Translations under genes and position numbers: made by a program | Shown here: piece after piece, positions 6,704 through 15,426 of the stretch | How the letters are laid out: every line of letters starts with the position of its first letter | Position numbering within the stretch: the stretch's first letter is position 1 | Notes under the pieces: model-generated | What the model saw: the letters and a program-made list of their open reading frames with translations, nothing else | What the model was told of the DNA's origin: nothing | Database searches by the model: none | NCBI GenBank assembly: GCA_934446455.1 | Contig: CAKSEE010000038.1 | Span: 1 to 27,734 of the forward strand | Source of the DNA: an uncultured Oscillospiraceae bacterium | Lineage (GTDB): Bacteria; Bacillota; Clostridia; Oscillospirales; Ruminococcaceae | Direction of reading: 5' to 3' | Length of the DNA: 27,734 bases

Positions 6704-8686
6704 ATGGGTATTGAAAAGATGTCGCTGCTGTCTGTGGAGGGCCCCGCAGAAAGACTCGACGGCGCGCTGATGACGTGCGGAGAGAGCGGCTGCTTCCAGA
6801 TGACCGAGCCGCAGGGCATAAGCGCCCTGCACGGCGAAAGCGAACAGAACCCGTATTCGGGCGTGTATTCAAGGCTGCGAACACTTGCCGCAGAGCTTGA
6901 GATCCCCGTGCATTTCTGCGGATTTGAGGGCGTGAAATGCGAAACGGGCGGCGACTTTGAAAACTACCTTGCACAGATAAGCGAAAAGTATTCGGCGCTG
7001 CGGCAGCAGCGCGAGCAGACGGCTGCCGCCCTCGACGAGCACAGGCAGACGGACGCGTGCGTGCGGCACCTGCGCGGGCTGGACGTGAGCTTTAAGGAGC
7101 TGTCCAAAATGGAATATGTGTGCTTCCGCGTGGGCAGACTGCCCGAGGACAGCGAGAAGAAGCTCGCCTACTACAAGCCGCGCTGCTTCATATTCCTGCC
7201 GTTTGAAAAGACCGAGGGCTACGTATGGGGAATATATCTCGCGCCCAAAAGCATTATAGAATTCTCCGACTCGCTTATGGACAACCTGTTCTTTGAGCGC
7301 GCATCGCTCCCCGATTATCTCGAGGACAACCCCGACGACGCAGACAGAAAGCTCAGCAGCGCCATCTCCGAAGAGGAGGAGCGCCTGCGCGGCATAGAAG
7401 AAAGCCTGCACGCGCTCACTGCAGAGATAGCGGACGGATTCAGCGCGGTTATGAGCAAGCTCAAATACAAGTCCGACTGCTTTGAGCTGCGCAGAAAGGC
7501 GGTAATAGCGGACGGGCGGTTCTCTTTCAGCGGCTACTGCCCCTCGCGCAGGACAAGTCAGCTTGAAGAAAAGCTCACCGCCGCTGAGGGCGTTGTAACG
7601 ATAGAGATACCGATAGAGCGGAAGCACGCCCCCGCGGATACGCCCGTGGTGCTTAAGAACAACATTATAACGCGGCCGTTTGAGATGTTTGTAAAGATGT
7701 ACGGGCTGCCGTCCTACGGCGGGTTCGACCCCACACCGTACGTTGCGTTCACGTATATGCTGCTTTTCGGCATAATGTTCGGCGATGTTGGACAGGGGCT
7801 CGTGATAACGCTTCTGGGGTTTGTGCTTACAAAGTTCACTAAAAACGGTCTTGCGCCCATTATGGAGCGCATAGGGCTGTTTTCCGCCGCGTTCGGCGTT
7901 GTGTACGGCTCGGTGTTCGGCATAGAAACGCTCATCACGCCGTTCTTCCACCGCGCGGAAATCTGGAACGGGCTTTGCAGGCTGTTCAGCCCGCTCGGAC
8001 TGCCCGAACGCCCCGAGAACATATTCCAGGCGGCGACTGTGCTGCTGCTGTTCTCCCTCGCGATAGGCATTGTGCTCATACTCATCTCGATGATATTCAA
8101 CATGGTGCTGAAATTCAGAAGCAGGCAGCTTGGCGAGGCGCTTTTCGGCGTGAACGGCGTCGCGGGTATAGTGTTCTACGGCTCGCTTGTGGCGGGCGCT
8201 GTGGGGACGCTGCTGTTCGGGCTGAAGCTTTTCACTCCCGCGTATATCCTGCTGCTTATCGTGCTGCCGCCGGTGGCGATATTCTTCAAGAAGCCGCTCG
8301 GTATGCTGGTTACGGGCGAGCGCCCCGCAGAAAAAACCTCGGTCGGCAACTTCATCATAGAAAACTTTATCGAGCTGTTTGAAGCGGCGATAAGCTTCCT
8401 TTCAAACACGATGTCCTATCTGCGTATAGGCGGCTTCATTCTCTCGCACGCGGGCTTCATGCTCGTTGTGTCGCAGCTTGCGGGGACTAACGTTCCCGAC
8501 GCAAAGATAACTGTAGGTACGGTTATAGCCTACGTTATAGGCAACATAGTCGTAATGGGCATTGAGGGACTGCTTGTCGGCATTCAGGTGCTGCGACTTG
8601 AGTTCTACGAGATATTCAACCGCTTCTACGATGGCAGCGGTCAGGGCTTCAGCCCCATAAGCATCAGCCTTGAAACAGAAAACTGA
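6704..8686 (+). CDS. atpI: V-type ATP synthase subunit I (membrane a subunit)
   Basis: The stator membrane subunit that forms the ion half-channels against the K ring. The 660-residue product has a cytoplasmic N-terminal half (about 1-330, with coiled coils near 95-120 and 215-250) and a C-terminal half with about seven or eight membrane helices starting near residue 340. The conserved AFTYMLLFGIMFGDVGQGLV motif is present. Arg574 in SYLRIGGFILSHAGF is at the position expected for the essential Arg of the family (compare Enterococcus hirae NtpI Arg573). The start at 6704 is set by GAAAGGCGG eight bases upstream; an upstream in-frame GTG overlaps it. Confidence 0.93.
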   Translation: MGIEKMSLLSVEGPAERLDGALMTCGESGCFQMTEPQGISALHGESEQNPYSGVYSRLRTLAAELEIPVHFCGFEGVKCETGGDFENYLAQISEKYSALRQQREQTAAALDEHRQTDACVRHLRGLDVSFKELSKMEYVCFRVGRLPEDSEKKLAYYKPRCFIFLPFEKTEGYVWGIYLAPKSIIEFSDSLMDNLFFERASLPDYLEDNPDDADRKLSSAISEEEERLRGIEESLHALTAEIADGFSAVMSKLKYKSDCFELRRKAVIADGRFSFSGYCPSRRTSQLEEKLTAAEGVVTIEIPIERKHAPADTPVVLKNNIITRPFEMFVKMYGLPSYGGFDPTPYVAFTYMLLFGIMFGDVGQGLVITLLGFVLTKFTKNGLAPIMERIGLFSAAFGVVYGSVFGIETLITPFFHRAEIWNGLCRLFSPLGLPERPENIFQAATVLLLFSLAIGIVLILISMIFNMVLKFRSRQLGEALFGVNGVAGIVFYGSLVAGAVGTLLFGLKLFTPAYILLLIVLPPVAIFFKKPLGMLVTGERPAEKTSVGNFIIENFIELFEAAISFLSNTMSYLRIGGFILSHAGFMLVVSQLAGTNVPDAKITVGTVIAYVIGNIVVMGIEGLLVGIQVLRLEFYEIFNRFYDGSGQGFSPISISLETEN

Positions 8687-8704
8687 TTTTTGGAGGAAAC
8701 ACAA

Positions 8705-9154
8705 ATGAAATACGTTATTCTTTTCACACTTCCGCTTCTTGCAACGGCTGCTATAATGCTCCCGCTTATACTCTGCCTTAAGAACCGCCGCAGCGGAAAG
8801 CCCGCCAACAAAAAGCGCGCGGTGCTCACCAACATATTCTCCTTTATCGGCGTTATGGCGCTTATGACGGCGCTGCCGCTCACGGGGGCCTTTGCGGAGG
8901 CTGCCGACGTTGCAAACGCCGCTGCCGCTTCGGGCGAGGGCTTCACGCAGGGCATGAAGTACATCGGCGCTGCGCTTTCAACGGGTCTTGGCACCATCGG
9001 CACGGGTATCGCCGTAGGCGGCGCGGCTCCTGCGGCTATCGGCGCTGTAAGCGAAAACGACAAGGCGTTCACTAAGGCGCTTATATTCGTAGCGCTCGGC
9101 GAGGGCGTTGCTATTTACGGTCTGCTGATATCCATACTCATTCTTTTCGGCTGA
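8705..9154 (+). CDS. atpK: V-type ATP synthase subunit K (rotor ring c subunit)
   Basis: The proteolipid of the ion-translocating rotor ring. The 149-residue product has an N-terminal membrane helix (about 4-25), a second hydrophobic stretch (about 42-64), an Ala-rich linker, then the ring hairpin: helix 1 at about 84-113 and helix 2 at about 122-148 with the ion-binding Glu133 in ALGEGVAIYGLL. Only the last hairpin carries a carboxylate. The Na+ ligands known from E. hirae NtpK (Thr64, Gln65, Gln110) have no equivalents by eye (Val104 replaces the Gln of helix 1), which favours proton coupling, weakly. GGAGG lies eight bases before the ATG. Confidence 0.92.
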   Translation: MKYVILFTLPLLATAAIMLPLILCLKNRRSGKPANKKRAVLTNIFSFIGVMALMTALPLTGAFAEAADVANAAAASGEGFTQGMKYIGAALSTGLGTIGTGIAVGGAAPAAIGAVSENDKAFTKALIFVALGEGVAIYGLLISILILFG

Positions 9155-9179
9155 TACTGCGAAATACGGGGGTGCGGAC

Positions 9180-9488
9180 GTGAAATTCTTTCTGATAAGC
9201 GACAATGTGGATACTCTTCTCGGCATGAGAATGGCAGGAATAGACGGCGTTGTCGCGCATACTCCCGAAGAAGCGGGCGCGGCGCTTGACAAGGCTCTTG
9301 CAGATGAAAGCACCGCGATAGTGCTTATGACGGAAAAGACAGCCGCGCTCTGCACCGAGCGCGTGCGCACGATAAGGCTCACGCGCGAGCGGCCGCTTAT
9401 CGCGGAGATTCCCGACCGCCACGGCAACACAAGCGCGGCGGACATCATCGACCGCAGCATTGAGCAGGCTATGGGCATAAAGCTCTGA
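9180..9488 (+). CDS. atpF: V-type ATP synthase subunit F
   Basis: Small soluble subunit of the central rotor shaft, partner of subunit D (PF01990). The 102-residue product begins MKFFLISDNVDTLLGMRMAG and continues with TAIVLMTEKTAA, matching the Rossmann-like beginning and central strand of the family, and ends with a helix (DIIDRSIEQAMGIKL). The start is a GTG at 9180 preceded by a G-rich site (GGGGGTG). It lies between K and E. Confidence 0.88.
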   Translation: MKFFLISDNVDTLLGMRMAGIDGVVAHTPEEAGAALDKALADESTAIVLMTEKTAALCTERVRTIRLTRERPLIAEIPDRHGNTSAADIIDRSIEQAMGIKL

Positions 9489-9514
9489 GCCGTATGACCT
9501 GAAAGGCTGGTTTT

Positions 9515-10099
9515 ATGGAAACTGAAACTAATTTTGCCGAGAAGCTTGAAATGTTCCGCACGGAAATAGACGCGCAGGCGAAAGCGCAGACAGACGAGCT
9601 TGAAATGAAGGCAGAAAAAAAGGCGGGCGCCGCCGAAAAAGTACGCGCAGAGCTTGCCGAGCGCGAGGCTCTGGGCGAGATAGCAGCGCAGAAAAGCAGG
9701 CTGTCCGCCCGCATAAGCAAGGAGCTCTCCCGCGTGGATTCCGAAACGAAACGCGCCGTGCTTGCGCACAGGAAAGAGCTTATCGAGCAGTTTTTCGAGC
9801 AGACAAAGCAGGACCTCTGCGCTTTTGCGCAGTCTGCGGAATATGACGCATGGCTCGCCCGCGCGGTAAAGCGCGCGTTTGCGGAGCTTGGAGAGGACGC
9901 CGTAATTTATGCCGCCCCGCGCGACACAGAGCGCGTTAAGACGCTTGCGGCGAACGTTCTCGCGGACGGCGGCGTTATGATAGGCGGTATTCGCGCGCAG
10001 AATGCCGCAGGCACGCTCTCGGGCGACTACACGCTTGACAGCGCGCTTGAGGAGGAGAAGCAGGCGTTCTCGCAGCAGTCGCAGCTTCGCCTTGACTGA
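9515..10099 (+). CDS. atpE: V-type ATP synthase subunit E
   Basis: Peripheral-stalk subunit forming the stator with the G/H-like protein. The 194-residue product has a long charged N-terminal coiled coil (about 5-105, Glu/Lys/Ala-rich) and a small globular C-terminal domain whose GGVMIGGIRAQNAAGTLSGD stretch is the typical E-subunit ending (PF01991). AAAGGCTGG precedes the ATG. The next gene begins 25 nt later. Confidence 0.85.
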   Translation: METETNFAEKLEMFRTEIDAQAKAQTDELEMKAEKKAGAAEKVRAELAEREALGEIAAQKSRLSARISKELSRVDSETKRAVLAHRKELIEQFFEQTKQDLCAFAQSAEYDAWLARAVKRAFAELGEDAVIYAAPRDTERVKTLAANVLADGGVMIGGIRAQNAAGTLSGDYTLDSALEEEKQAFSQQSQLRLD

Positions 10100-10124
10100 T
10101 TTTACCCCGAAAGGAAGAGGAAGA

Positions 10125-11888
10125 TTGAACACGGTTTATGCGATAAACGGCCCTGTCGTTAAGGTGGCGCGCACGCGCGACTTCTCCATGCTGGAAATGG
10201 TTTACGTCGGGAAAAGACGGCTTATCGGCGAGGTGATAGGCGTAAGCGACGACTTCACCACCATTCAGGTGTACGAGAACACCTCGGGGCTTATGACAGG
10301 CGAGCCTGTCGAGGGCTCGGGCGCGCCCGTGTGCGCAGCGCTCGGTCCGGGTATAATCTCAAACATATTCGACGGGATAGAGCGCCCCTTACGCGACATG
10401 ACCGCAATAAGCGGCGCGTTCGTTACGGAGGGAAGCGCGCTGCCCTCTCTCGATACAAAAAAGCGCTGGGACGTTACCGTTACCGTAAAGGTCGGCGATA
10501 CGCTTTCCGGCGGAGAGGTGTACTGCACCTGTCCCGAAACGCCGCTTATCACGCACAGGTGCATGACCCCGCCCGATATGCAGGGCGTTGTTACCTTTGC
10601 CGCGGAAAACGGCAGCTATACCGTGGACACGCCGATAATCCGCCTTAAGCGCCCCGACGGCACCGAAGCCGAGCTTACAATGGTGCAGCGCTGGCCTATC
10701 AAGCGCGCGCGTCCCATAGGCGGCAGGCTGCCTATAGACAGGCCGCTTATCACAGGACAGCGCGTTATCGACACCGTGATACCCATAGCAAAGGGCGGCA
10801 CTGCGGCGATACCCGGCGGCTTCGGCACGGGCAAGACCATGACGCAGCACCAGCTTGCAAAATGGTGCGACGCGGACATCATCGTATACATCGGCTGCGG
10901 CGAGCGCGGCAACGAAATGACGCAGGTGCTTGAAGAATTCAGCGAGCTTATCGACCCCAAGAGCGGCAGACCGCTTACGGACAGAACGGTGCTTATCGCA
11001 AACACCTCCAATATGCCCGTGGCAGCGCGCGAGGCCTCCATTTACACCGGCATTACGCTTGCGGAATACTACCGCGACATGGGCTACCATATAGCAATAA
11101 TGGCGGATTCCACCTCGCGCTGGGCTGAGGCGCTGCGCGAAATTTCGGGCAGACTTGAGGAGATGCCCGCAGAGGAGGGCTTCCCCGCGTATCTGCCATC
11201 GCGCCTTTCGGAGTTCTACGAGCGCGCGGGCTATGTTAAAACGCTCGGCGGCAGCGAGGGTTCAGTAACCATAATAGGCGCTGTATCCCCGCAGGGCAGC
11301 GACTTCTCCGAGCCCGTAACGCAGAACACCAAGCGCTTTGTGCGCTGCTTCTGGGCGCTTGACAAGTCGCTTGCGTACGCGCGCCATTACCCCGCTATAG
11401 ACTGGAACACAAGCTACTCCGAATACACCGACGACCTTGCGGAATACTACACCGAACACGTCGGGAGCGATTTTATGTCGCTCAGGCAGGAGCTTTCGGA
11501 CATTCTCCAGGAGGAAAACAAGCTCATGGAGATAGTAAAGCTTATCGGCGCGGACGTTCTGCCCGACGACCAGAAGCTTGCCATTGAAGCCGCGCGCGTT
11601 GTGCGCGTGGGGTTCTTACAGCAGAACGCCTACCACAAGGACGACACGTTTGTGCCGCTTGAAAAGCAGCGGCTTATGATGAAGGTTATTGTAACGCTCT
11701 ACCGCCGCTCGCTCGAGGCGCTCAAGGCAGGGGCTGCGCTTTCCGCGGTGCTTGCAACGGGGCTTTTCGACAAGGCGGTGCGCATGAAGTACGATATCCC
11801 GAACGATAAGCCCGAGAAATTTGACGAGTACCTTGCGGAGATTGACCGCGCATTCACACAGCTTACAGGTGGGGAGAATATGTCATGA
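10125..11888 (+). CDS. atpA: V-type ATP synthase catalytic subunit A
   Basis: Catalytic nucleotide-binding subunit of the A3B3 head. In the 587-residue product the N-terminal barrel begins [14 protein letters not shown], followed by the A-specific insertion, then the P-loop GGFGTGKT (231-238) and GCGERGNEM with the catalytic Glu260. The start is a TTG at 10125, with GGAAGAGG a few bases upstream; no ATG fits, and an upstream extension would read into the subunit E gene. The last codons overlap the subunit B start by four bases (ATGA), coupling A and B translation. Confidence 0.96.
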   Translation: MNTVYAINGPVVKVARTRDFSMLEMVYVGKRRLIGEVIGVSDDFTTIQVYENTSGLMTGEPVEGSGAPVCAALGPGIISNIFDGIERPLRDMTAISGAFVTEGSALPSLDTKKRWDVTVTVKVGDTLSGGEVYCTCPETPLITHRCMTPPDMQGVVTFAAENGSYTVDTPIIRLKRPDGTEAELTMVQRWPIKRARPIGGRLPIDRPLITGQRVIDTVIPIAKGGTAAIPGGFGTGKTMTQHQLAKWCDADIIVYIGCGERGNEMTQVLEEFSELIDPKSGRPLTDRTVLIANTSNMPVAAREASIYTGITLAEYYRDMGYHIAIMADSTSRWAEALREISGRLEEMPAEEGFPAYLPSRLSEFYERAGYVKTLGGSEGSVTIIGAVSPQGSDFSEPVTQNTKRFVRCFWALDKSLAYARHYPAIDWNTSYSEYTDDLAEYYTEHVGSDFMSLRQELSDILQEENKLMEIVKLIGADVLPDDQKLAIEAARVVRVGFLQQNAYHKDDTFVPLEKQRLMMKVIVTLYRRSLEALKAGAALSAVLATGLFDKAVRMKYDIPNDKPEKFDEYLAEIDRAFTQLTGGENMS

Positions 11889-13306
11889 GTTTGCAGTATA
11901 TGGGTCTTAACGACATAAACGGCCCGCTTATCGCGCTTGAGGGCGTAAAGGGCGTGGCGTTCGACGAGATAGCTGACATCTGCCTTGATGACGGCACGCA
12001 CCGCATGGGGCGCGTTGTGCAGATGGAAGGCGACAAGGTGATTTTGCAGGTGTTTGAGGGCACAAACGGCATTTCCCTTAAGAACACCAAAACCGTCTTT
12101 TCGGGCAAGCCGCTTGAAATACCGCTTGCGGCGGAAATGCTCGGGCGCGTTTTCAGCGGCGCGGGAAAGCCCGTGGACGGGCTGGGTCCCGTGTTCCCCG
12201 AAAAAATGGGCGACGTTAACGGCCAGCCGCTCAACCCCGTTGCGCGTCACTACCCGCGTAATTATATCCACACGGGCATTTCCTCGATAGACGCGCTTAT
12301 GACGCTTATCCGCGGACAGAAGCTGCCGATTTTCTCAGGCTCGGGGCTTTCGCACAACAAGCTTGCGGTGCAGATAGTAAAGCAGGCGAAAATCACGGGC
12401 GACGAGGACGCGCGCTTCGCTATAGTTTTCGCCGCAATGGGCGTGCAAAAGGACGTTGCGGACTACTTCCGCCGCTCGTTTGAGGAAACGGGCGCCACGG
12501 AGCGCGTTGCGATGTTCCTTAACCTTTCAAGCGACCCTATAATCGAGCGACTGCTCACGCCGCTGTGCACGCTTACCGCCGCGGAGTACCTCGCCTACGA
12601 AAAGGGAATGCACATTCTCGTTATCATGACGGATATGACCTCCTACGCCGAGGCGCTGCGCGAGTTCTCCTCCTCAAAGGGCGAGATCCCCGGGCGAAAG
12701 GGTTATCCCGGCTACCTCTACTCTAACCTTGCTTCGCTCTATGAGCGCGCGGGTGTTATCGAGGGCGGCACGGGCTCAGTTACGCAGATACCGATACTCA
12801 CCATGCCTAACGACGATATAACGCACCCCATTCCCGACCTTACCGCGTACATCACCGAGGGGCAGATAGTGTTCGACCGCGAGCTTGACAAGCGCGGGAT
12901 TTATCCGGGGCTTTCGGTGTTGCTGTCGCTCTCAAGGCTTATGAAGGACGGCATAGGCGAGGGCTACACCCGCGCCGACCACTCCGCCGTTGCAAACCAA
13001 CTTTTCGCCGCCTACGCAAAGGTGCAGGACGCACGCGCGCTCGCCTCGGTTATAGGCGAGGAGGAGCTGTCCGCAACCGACCGCGCATATATGAGCTTCG
13101 GGCGGCTGTTTGAGGACCACTTCCTGAATCAGGGCTTTGACGAAAACCGCAGCATGGACGAAACGCTCGAGCTTGGGTGGAACCTGCTCTGCACGCTGCC
13201 GCGCAATGAGCTTGACCGCCTTGACGACAAGCTTCTCGACGAAAAGTACGACCCCGCGCGCGCCGCGAGATTCACCGCGCAGGAAGCGCCTGCGGCAGAT
13301 AATTAA
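11885..13306 (+). CDS. atpB: V-type ATP synthase subunit B
   Basis: Non-catalytic nucleotide-binding partner of subunit A. The 473-residue product has the degenerate loop [12 protein letters not shown] (150-161) instead of a true P-loop, the family stretch [20 protein letters not shown] (271-290), and Arg351 in [11 protein letters not shown], which corresponds to the arginine finger position of E. hirae NtpB (Arg350). The ATG overlaps the stop of subunit A; GGGGAG upstream is the ribosome-binding site. Confidence 0.96.
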   Translation: MSLQYMGLNDINGPLIALEGVKGVAFDEIADICLDDGTHRMGRVVQMEGDKVILQVFEGTNGISLKNTKTVFSGKPLEIPLAAEMLGRVFSGAGKPVDGLGPVFPEKMGDVNGQPLNPVARHYPRNYIHTGISSIDALMTLIRGQKLPIFSGSGLSHNKLAVQIVKQAKITGDEDARFAIVFAAMGVQKDVADYFRRSFEETGATERVAMFLNLSSDPIIERLLTPLCTLTAAEYLAYEKGMHILVIMTDMTSYAEALREFSSSKGEIPGRKGYPGYLYSNLASLYERAGVIEGGTGSVTQIPILTMPNDDITHPIPDLTAYITEGQIVFDRELDKRGIYPGLSVLLSLSRLMKDGIGEGYTRADHSAVANQLFAAYAKVQDARALASVIGEEELSATDRAYMSFGRLFEDHFLNQGFDENRSMDETLELGWNLLCTLPRNELDRLDDKLLDEKYDPARAARFTAQEAPAADN

Positions 13307-13321
13307 CACGGGGGAACGGCA

Positions 13322-13954
13322 ATGGCAGAACAATTATTCCCCACAAAGGGAAACCTCATAAAGGTGCGGCGCTCGCTCCATCAGGCGCAGATGGGCTACG
13401 AGCTTATGGACAGAAAGCGCAACATTCTCATGCGGGAGCTTGTGGCGCTCACCGACCGCGCGCATGCGCTGGGCGAGCGGCTCGGCAGCGTTTATGCGGA
13501 GGCGTACGGCGCTTTACAGCGCGCGAATACCTCGCTCGGCATTGTAACCGACATCGTAAAAACGCTGCCGCTTGACGATACTGTGGAGCTTTCCTCCCGC
13601 AGCGTTATGGGTGTTTCTCTGCCCATGGTAAGCGCGCGGAAGGCAGCGGGCGGCAGGTTTCCCTCCTACAGCCTGCACAAAACCGACTCCAGCTTCGACG
13701 AGGCGTACATCGGATTTAACCGCGCAAAGGAAATAACCGTGGAGCTTGCCGAGCTTGAAAACAGTATTTTCCGCCTGTCCGAGGCGATAAAAAAGACCCG
13801 CAAACGCGCAAACGCCCTTAAAAACATCATGATACCGCGCTTTACCGAGCAGGTGCGCTTTATCTCCAACGCCCTTGAAGAAAAGGAGCGCGAGGAGTTC
13901 TCCCGCCAGAAGGTTATAAAGCACACAAAGCTTGCGAAAGCCGCGCGCAAGTAA
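13322..13954 (+). CDS. atpD: V-type ATP synthase subunit D
   Basis: Central shaft subunit that rotates within A3B3. The 210-residue product begins LFPTKGNLIKVRRSLHQAQM, close to the conserved N-terminal start of the family (PF01813), followed by a long helix and a matching C-terminal helix (IKKTRKRANALKNIMIPRFT) that form the antiparallel coiled coil. GGGGGA precedes the ATG. It is the last gene of the operon; the hairpin at 13970-13996 follows. Confidence 0.93.
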   Translation: MAEQLFPTKGNLIKVRRSLHQAQMGYELMDRKRNILMRELVALTDRAHALGERLGSVYAEAYGALQRANTSLGIVTDIVKTLPLDDTVELSSRSVMGVSLPMVSARKAAGGRFPSYSLHKTDSSFDEAYIGFNRAKEITVELAELENSIFRLSEAIKKTRKRANALKNIMIPRFTEQVRFISNALEEKEREEFSRQKVIKHTKLAKAARK

Positions 13955-13969
13955 CCGCATTATAACAAA

Positions 13970-13996
13970 ACACCCGCCTGTAAATATGGCGGGTGT
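13970..13996. terminator. Bidirectional hairpin terminator between atpD and the ComFB gene
   Basis: Perfect 9-bp stem ACACCCGCC / GGCGGGTGT with a 9-nt loop. On the minus strand it starts three bases after the stop of the ComFB gene and is followed by TTTGTTATAAT; on the plus strand AATTATT follows. The minus-strand terminator is the stronger of the two; convergent genes share it. Confidence 0.75.
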
Positions 13997-13998
13997 AA

Positions 13999-14562
13999 TT
14001 ATTCGTTGTGAAAGCTGCGGCGGCGGCTGCCCAAAAGTTCCCTTATCATCTGCGTGAGAACCGCCTTGCGCAGCGGCTCCTGCAGCTCCTCGTACTCGCG
14101 AGAGCCTGTCCTTACAAAGCGCGCGGTCAGGCGCTCCTGCGTTATCTGCGAGAGCCGCTCAACGCACTTTTCGCAGCAGCAGGCGTTAAATCGGCGCAGG
14201 ATAAGCGCGGCGTTCTCGTCGCAAAGCCGCTTTGTGAGGTCCACCACTTCGCCGCCGAATACTGCGTCAGCTTCTCTTCGCATTATGCGCGAGAGCGGCT
14301 CGACGCCCCTCAGCTGGCGCGGTATCGCGCTTTTCCCCGCGATTATCACGGGGTTTACCTCGCTTTGCATTTCAACAAGCCGCATTACCTGCGGCGTTTT
14401 GCTGCTCGCGCTCTTCTCGCTCTGGGAGGGTCGCTTTTCGCTTTTTGGCGCGAATTTTGCGCGCTTTGCAGGCTTCTTGTCGCGAGCTGCGGCTTTGGCG
14501 TCTACGCTTTTGGGCGCGGCATTTTCGGGCAGAGCCTGCGCGGGCGTTTTTCGTCTGCTCAT
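13999..14562 (-). CDS. ComFB-domain protein with basic N-terminal tail, coupled to ParA
   Basis: A 187-residue protein. Residues 1-58 are a low-complexity Lys/Arg/Ala/Pro/Ser-rich tail (DAKAAARDKKPAKRAKFAPK), probably disordered and able to bind DNA or a ParA. Residues about 105-155 resemble the ComFB domain (PF10719): a helix with VVDLTKRLCDEN, then the cysteine cluster CCCEKC (128-133) followed by VERLSQITQERLTARFVRTG, the equivalent of the family's ALNRLPPRYV segment. ComFB proteins have been reported to bind cyclic dinucleotides; the clustered cysteines could alternatively bind metal. The ATG overlaps the parA stop (ATGA), the usual place for parB. Function is unknown; a ParA adaptor is inferred. 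Confidence 0.65.
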   Translation of the reverse strand: MSRRKTPAQALPENAAPKSVDAKAAARDKKPAKRAKFAPKSEKRPSQSEKSASSKTPQVMRLVEMQSEVNPVIIAGKSAIPRQLRGVEPLSRIMRREADAVFGGEVVDLTKRLCDENAALILRRFNACCCEKCVERLSQITQERLTARFVRTGSREYEELQEPLRKAVLTQMIRELLGSRRRSFHNE

Positions 14563-15335
14563 TTTCTGCCGCCCTTTTGCTTAAGCCCTGTGAGCTCCTC
14601 TATAAAGTCCATGTACTCCTTTACCGAGCGGGATTTGGGCGAGTATGTCATGATACTCTCGCCGTGGGCGGGCGCCTCTGCAATGCACACCGCCGAGCTT
14701 ATGCGGCTTTTGAATATCTTGGTTTCTAGCTGCTGCGCTATCATACCCGCAAGCTCCTCGACCTCTTTGGTGAGTGTGTAGCGCGCGTTGTACTTGTTAA
14801 GCAGAATGCCGCGTACCTTAAGCTCCTTGTTGTAGTAGCGCTGCACCGCAAATATCGTCTGTTTAAGCTGCGCTATGCCCTGAAGCGAAAGTATTTCACA
14901 GAGCATGGGTATCACAAGCTCGTCCGACGCGGTGTAGGCGTTTATCGTAAGCACCGAGAGCGCCGGCGGCGTGTCGAGGATTATGTAGTCGTACTCGTCA
15001 GCGACCGCGCTCAGCTGCTCGCGCAGCACATACTCGCGCCCTACGCCCGTCATTTCAAGCTCCAGTCCCGACAGGAGTATGTTAGACGGCACCACGTCGC
15101 ACACGCCGTCCTTCTGAATGGCGTCCTTAAGCTCGCAGTTGCCCTTAAGCACGTCGTAAACGGTAAAACTGTCGTCTGCGTCCGCGCCAAGGCTGAATGT
15201 CAGATTCCCCTGCGGGTCAAGGTCTATCGCAAGCACGCGCTGCTTCAGATTTACAAGCCCGCCGCAAAGTGCGCTGCACGTTGTGGTCTTGCCGACGCCG
15301 CCCTTTTGGTTTGTTACTGCAATTATCTTAGCCAA
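14559..15335 (-). CDS. ParA/Soj-like ATPase
   Basis: Walker-type ATPase that dimerises on DNA with ATP and positions chromosomes, plasmids or protein cargo. The 258-residue product has the deviant Walker A KGGVGKTT (11-18, signature Lys11), the Walker A' motif LAIDLDPQGNLT, and the Walker B YDYIILDTPPALS. There is no N-terminal HTH, so it is the short, Soj-like form. The start is a TTG at 15335, giving MAKIIAVTNQ, set by GGAGG eight bases upstream; the ATG at 15350 overlaps that site. No parB or parS-like gene context is seen; the coupled downstream gene encodes the ComFB protein. A chromosomal Soj normally sits with parB/spo0J near the origin, so this looks like a second, cargo-type ParA. 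Confidence 0.92.
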   Translation of the reverse strand: MAKIIAVTNQKGGVGKTTTCSALCGGLVNLKQRVLAIDLDPQGNLTFSLGADADDSFTVYDVLKGNCELKDAIQKDGVCDVVPSNILLSGLELEMTGVGREYVLREQLSAVADEYDYIILDTPPALSVLTINAYTASDELVIPMLCEILSLQGIAQLKQTIFAVQRYYNKELKVRGILLNKYNARYTLTKEVEELAGMIAQQLETKIFKSRISSAVCIAEAPAHGESIMTYSPKSRSVKEYMDFIEELTGLKQKGGRK

Positions 15336-15350
15336 GCCTATTTCCTCCAT

Positions 15351-15384
15351 AAAACCGGGGCGCACATTTTTCCTGCACGCCCCG
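15351..15384 (-). terminator. GC-rich hairpin and T-tract between the GGDEF gene and parA
   Basis: On the minus strand CGGGGCG and CGCCCCG (15356-15384) form a 7-bp stem with a 15-nt loop, followed by GTTTTAT. The T-tract abuts the parA Shine-Dalgarno. It can terminate GGDEF transcripts or act as a partial terminator so that parA-comFB is expressed at a lower level. No separate parA promoter is obvious in the 91-nt gap. Confidence 0.65.
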
Positions 15385-15426
15385 ACATTTTATTATCCGG
15401 AAGCCACTCGGGCATTCCCGCCCATA

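Noticed and set aside
10002..10124. An N-terminal extension of subunit A starting at 10002
   Set aside because: It would overlap the subunit E gene with an Arg/Ser-rich sequence unlike the family; the TTG at 10125 has a good ribosome-binding site and begins with the conserved N-terminus.
14008..14781. A plus-strand open frame opposite the ComFB gene and the end of parA
   Set aside because: It spans two coupled minus-strand genes with recognisable motifs and lacks a ribosome-binding site of its own.
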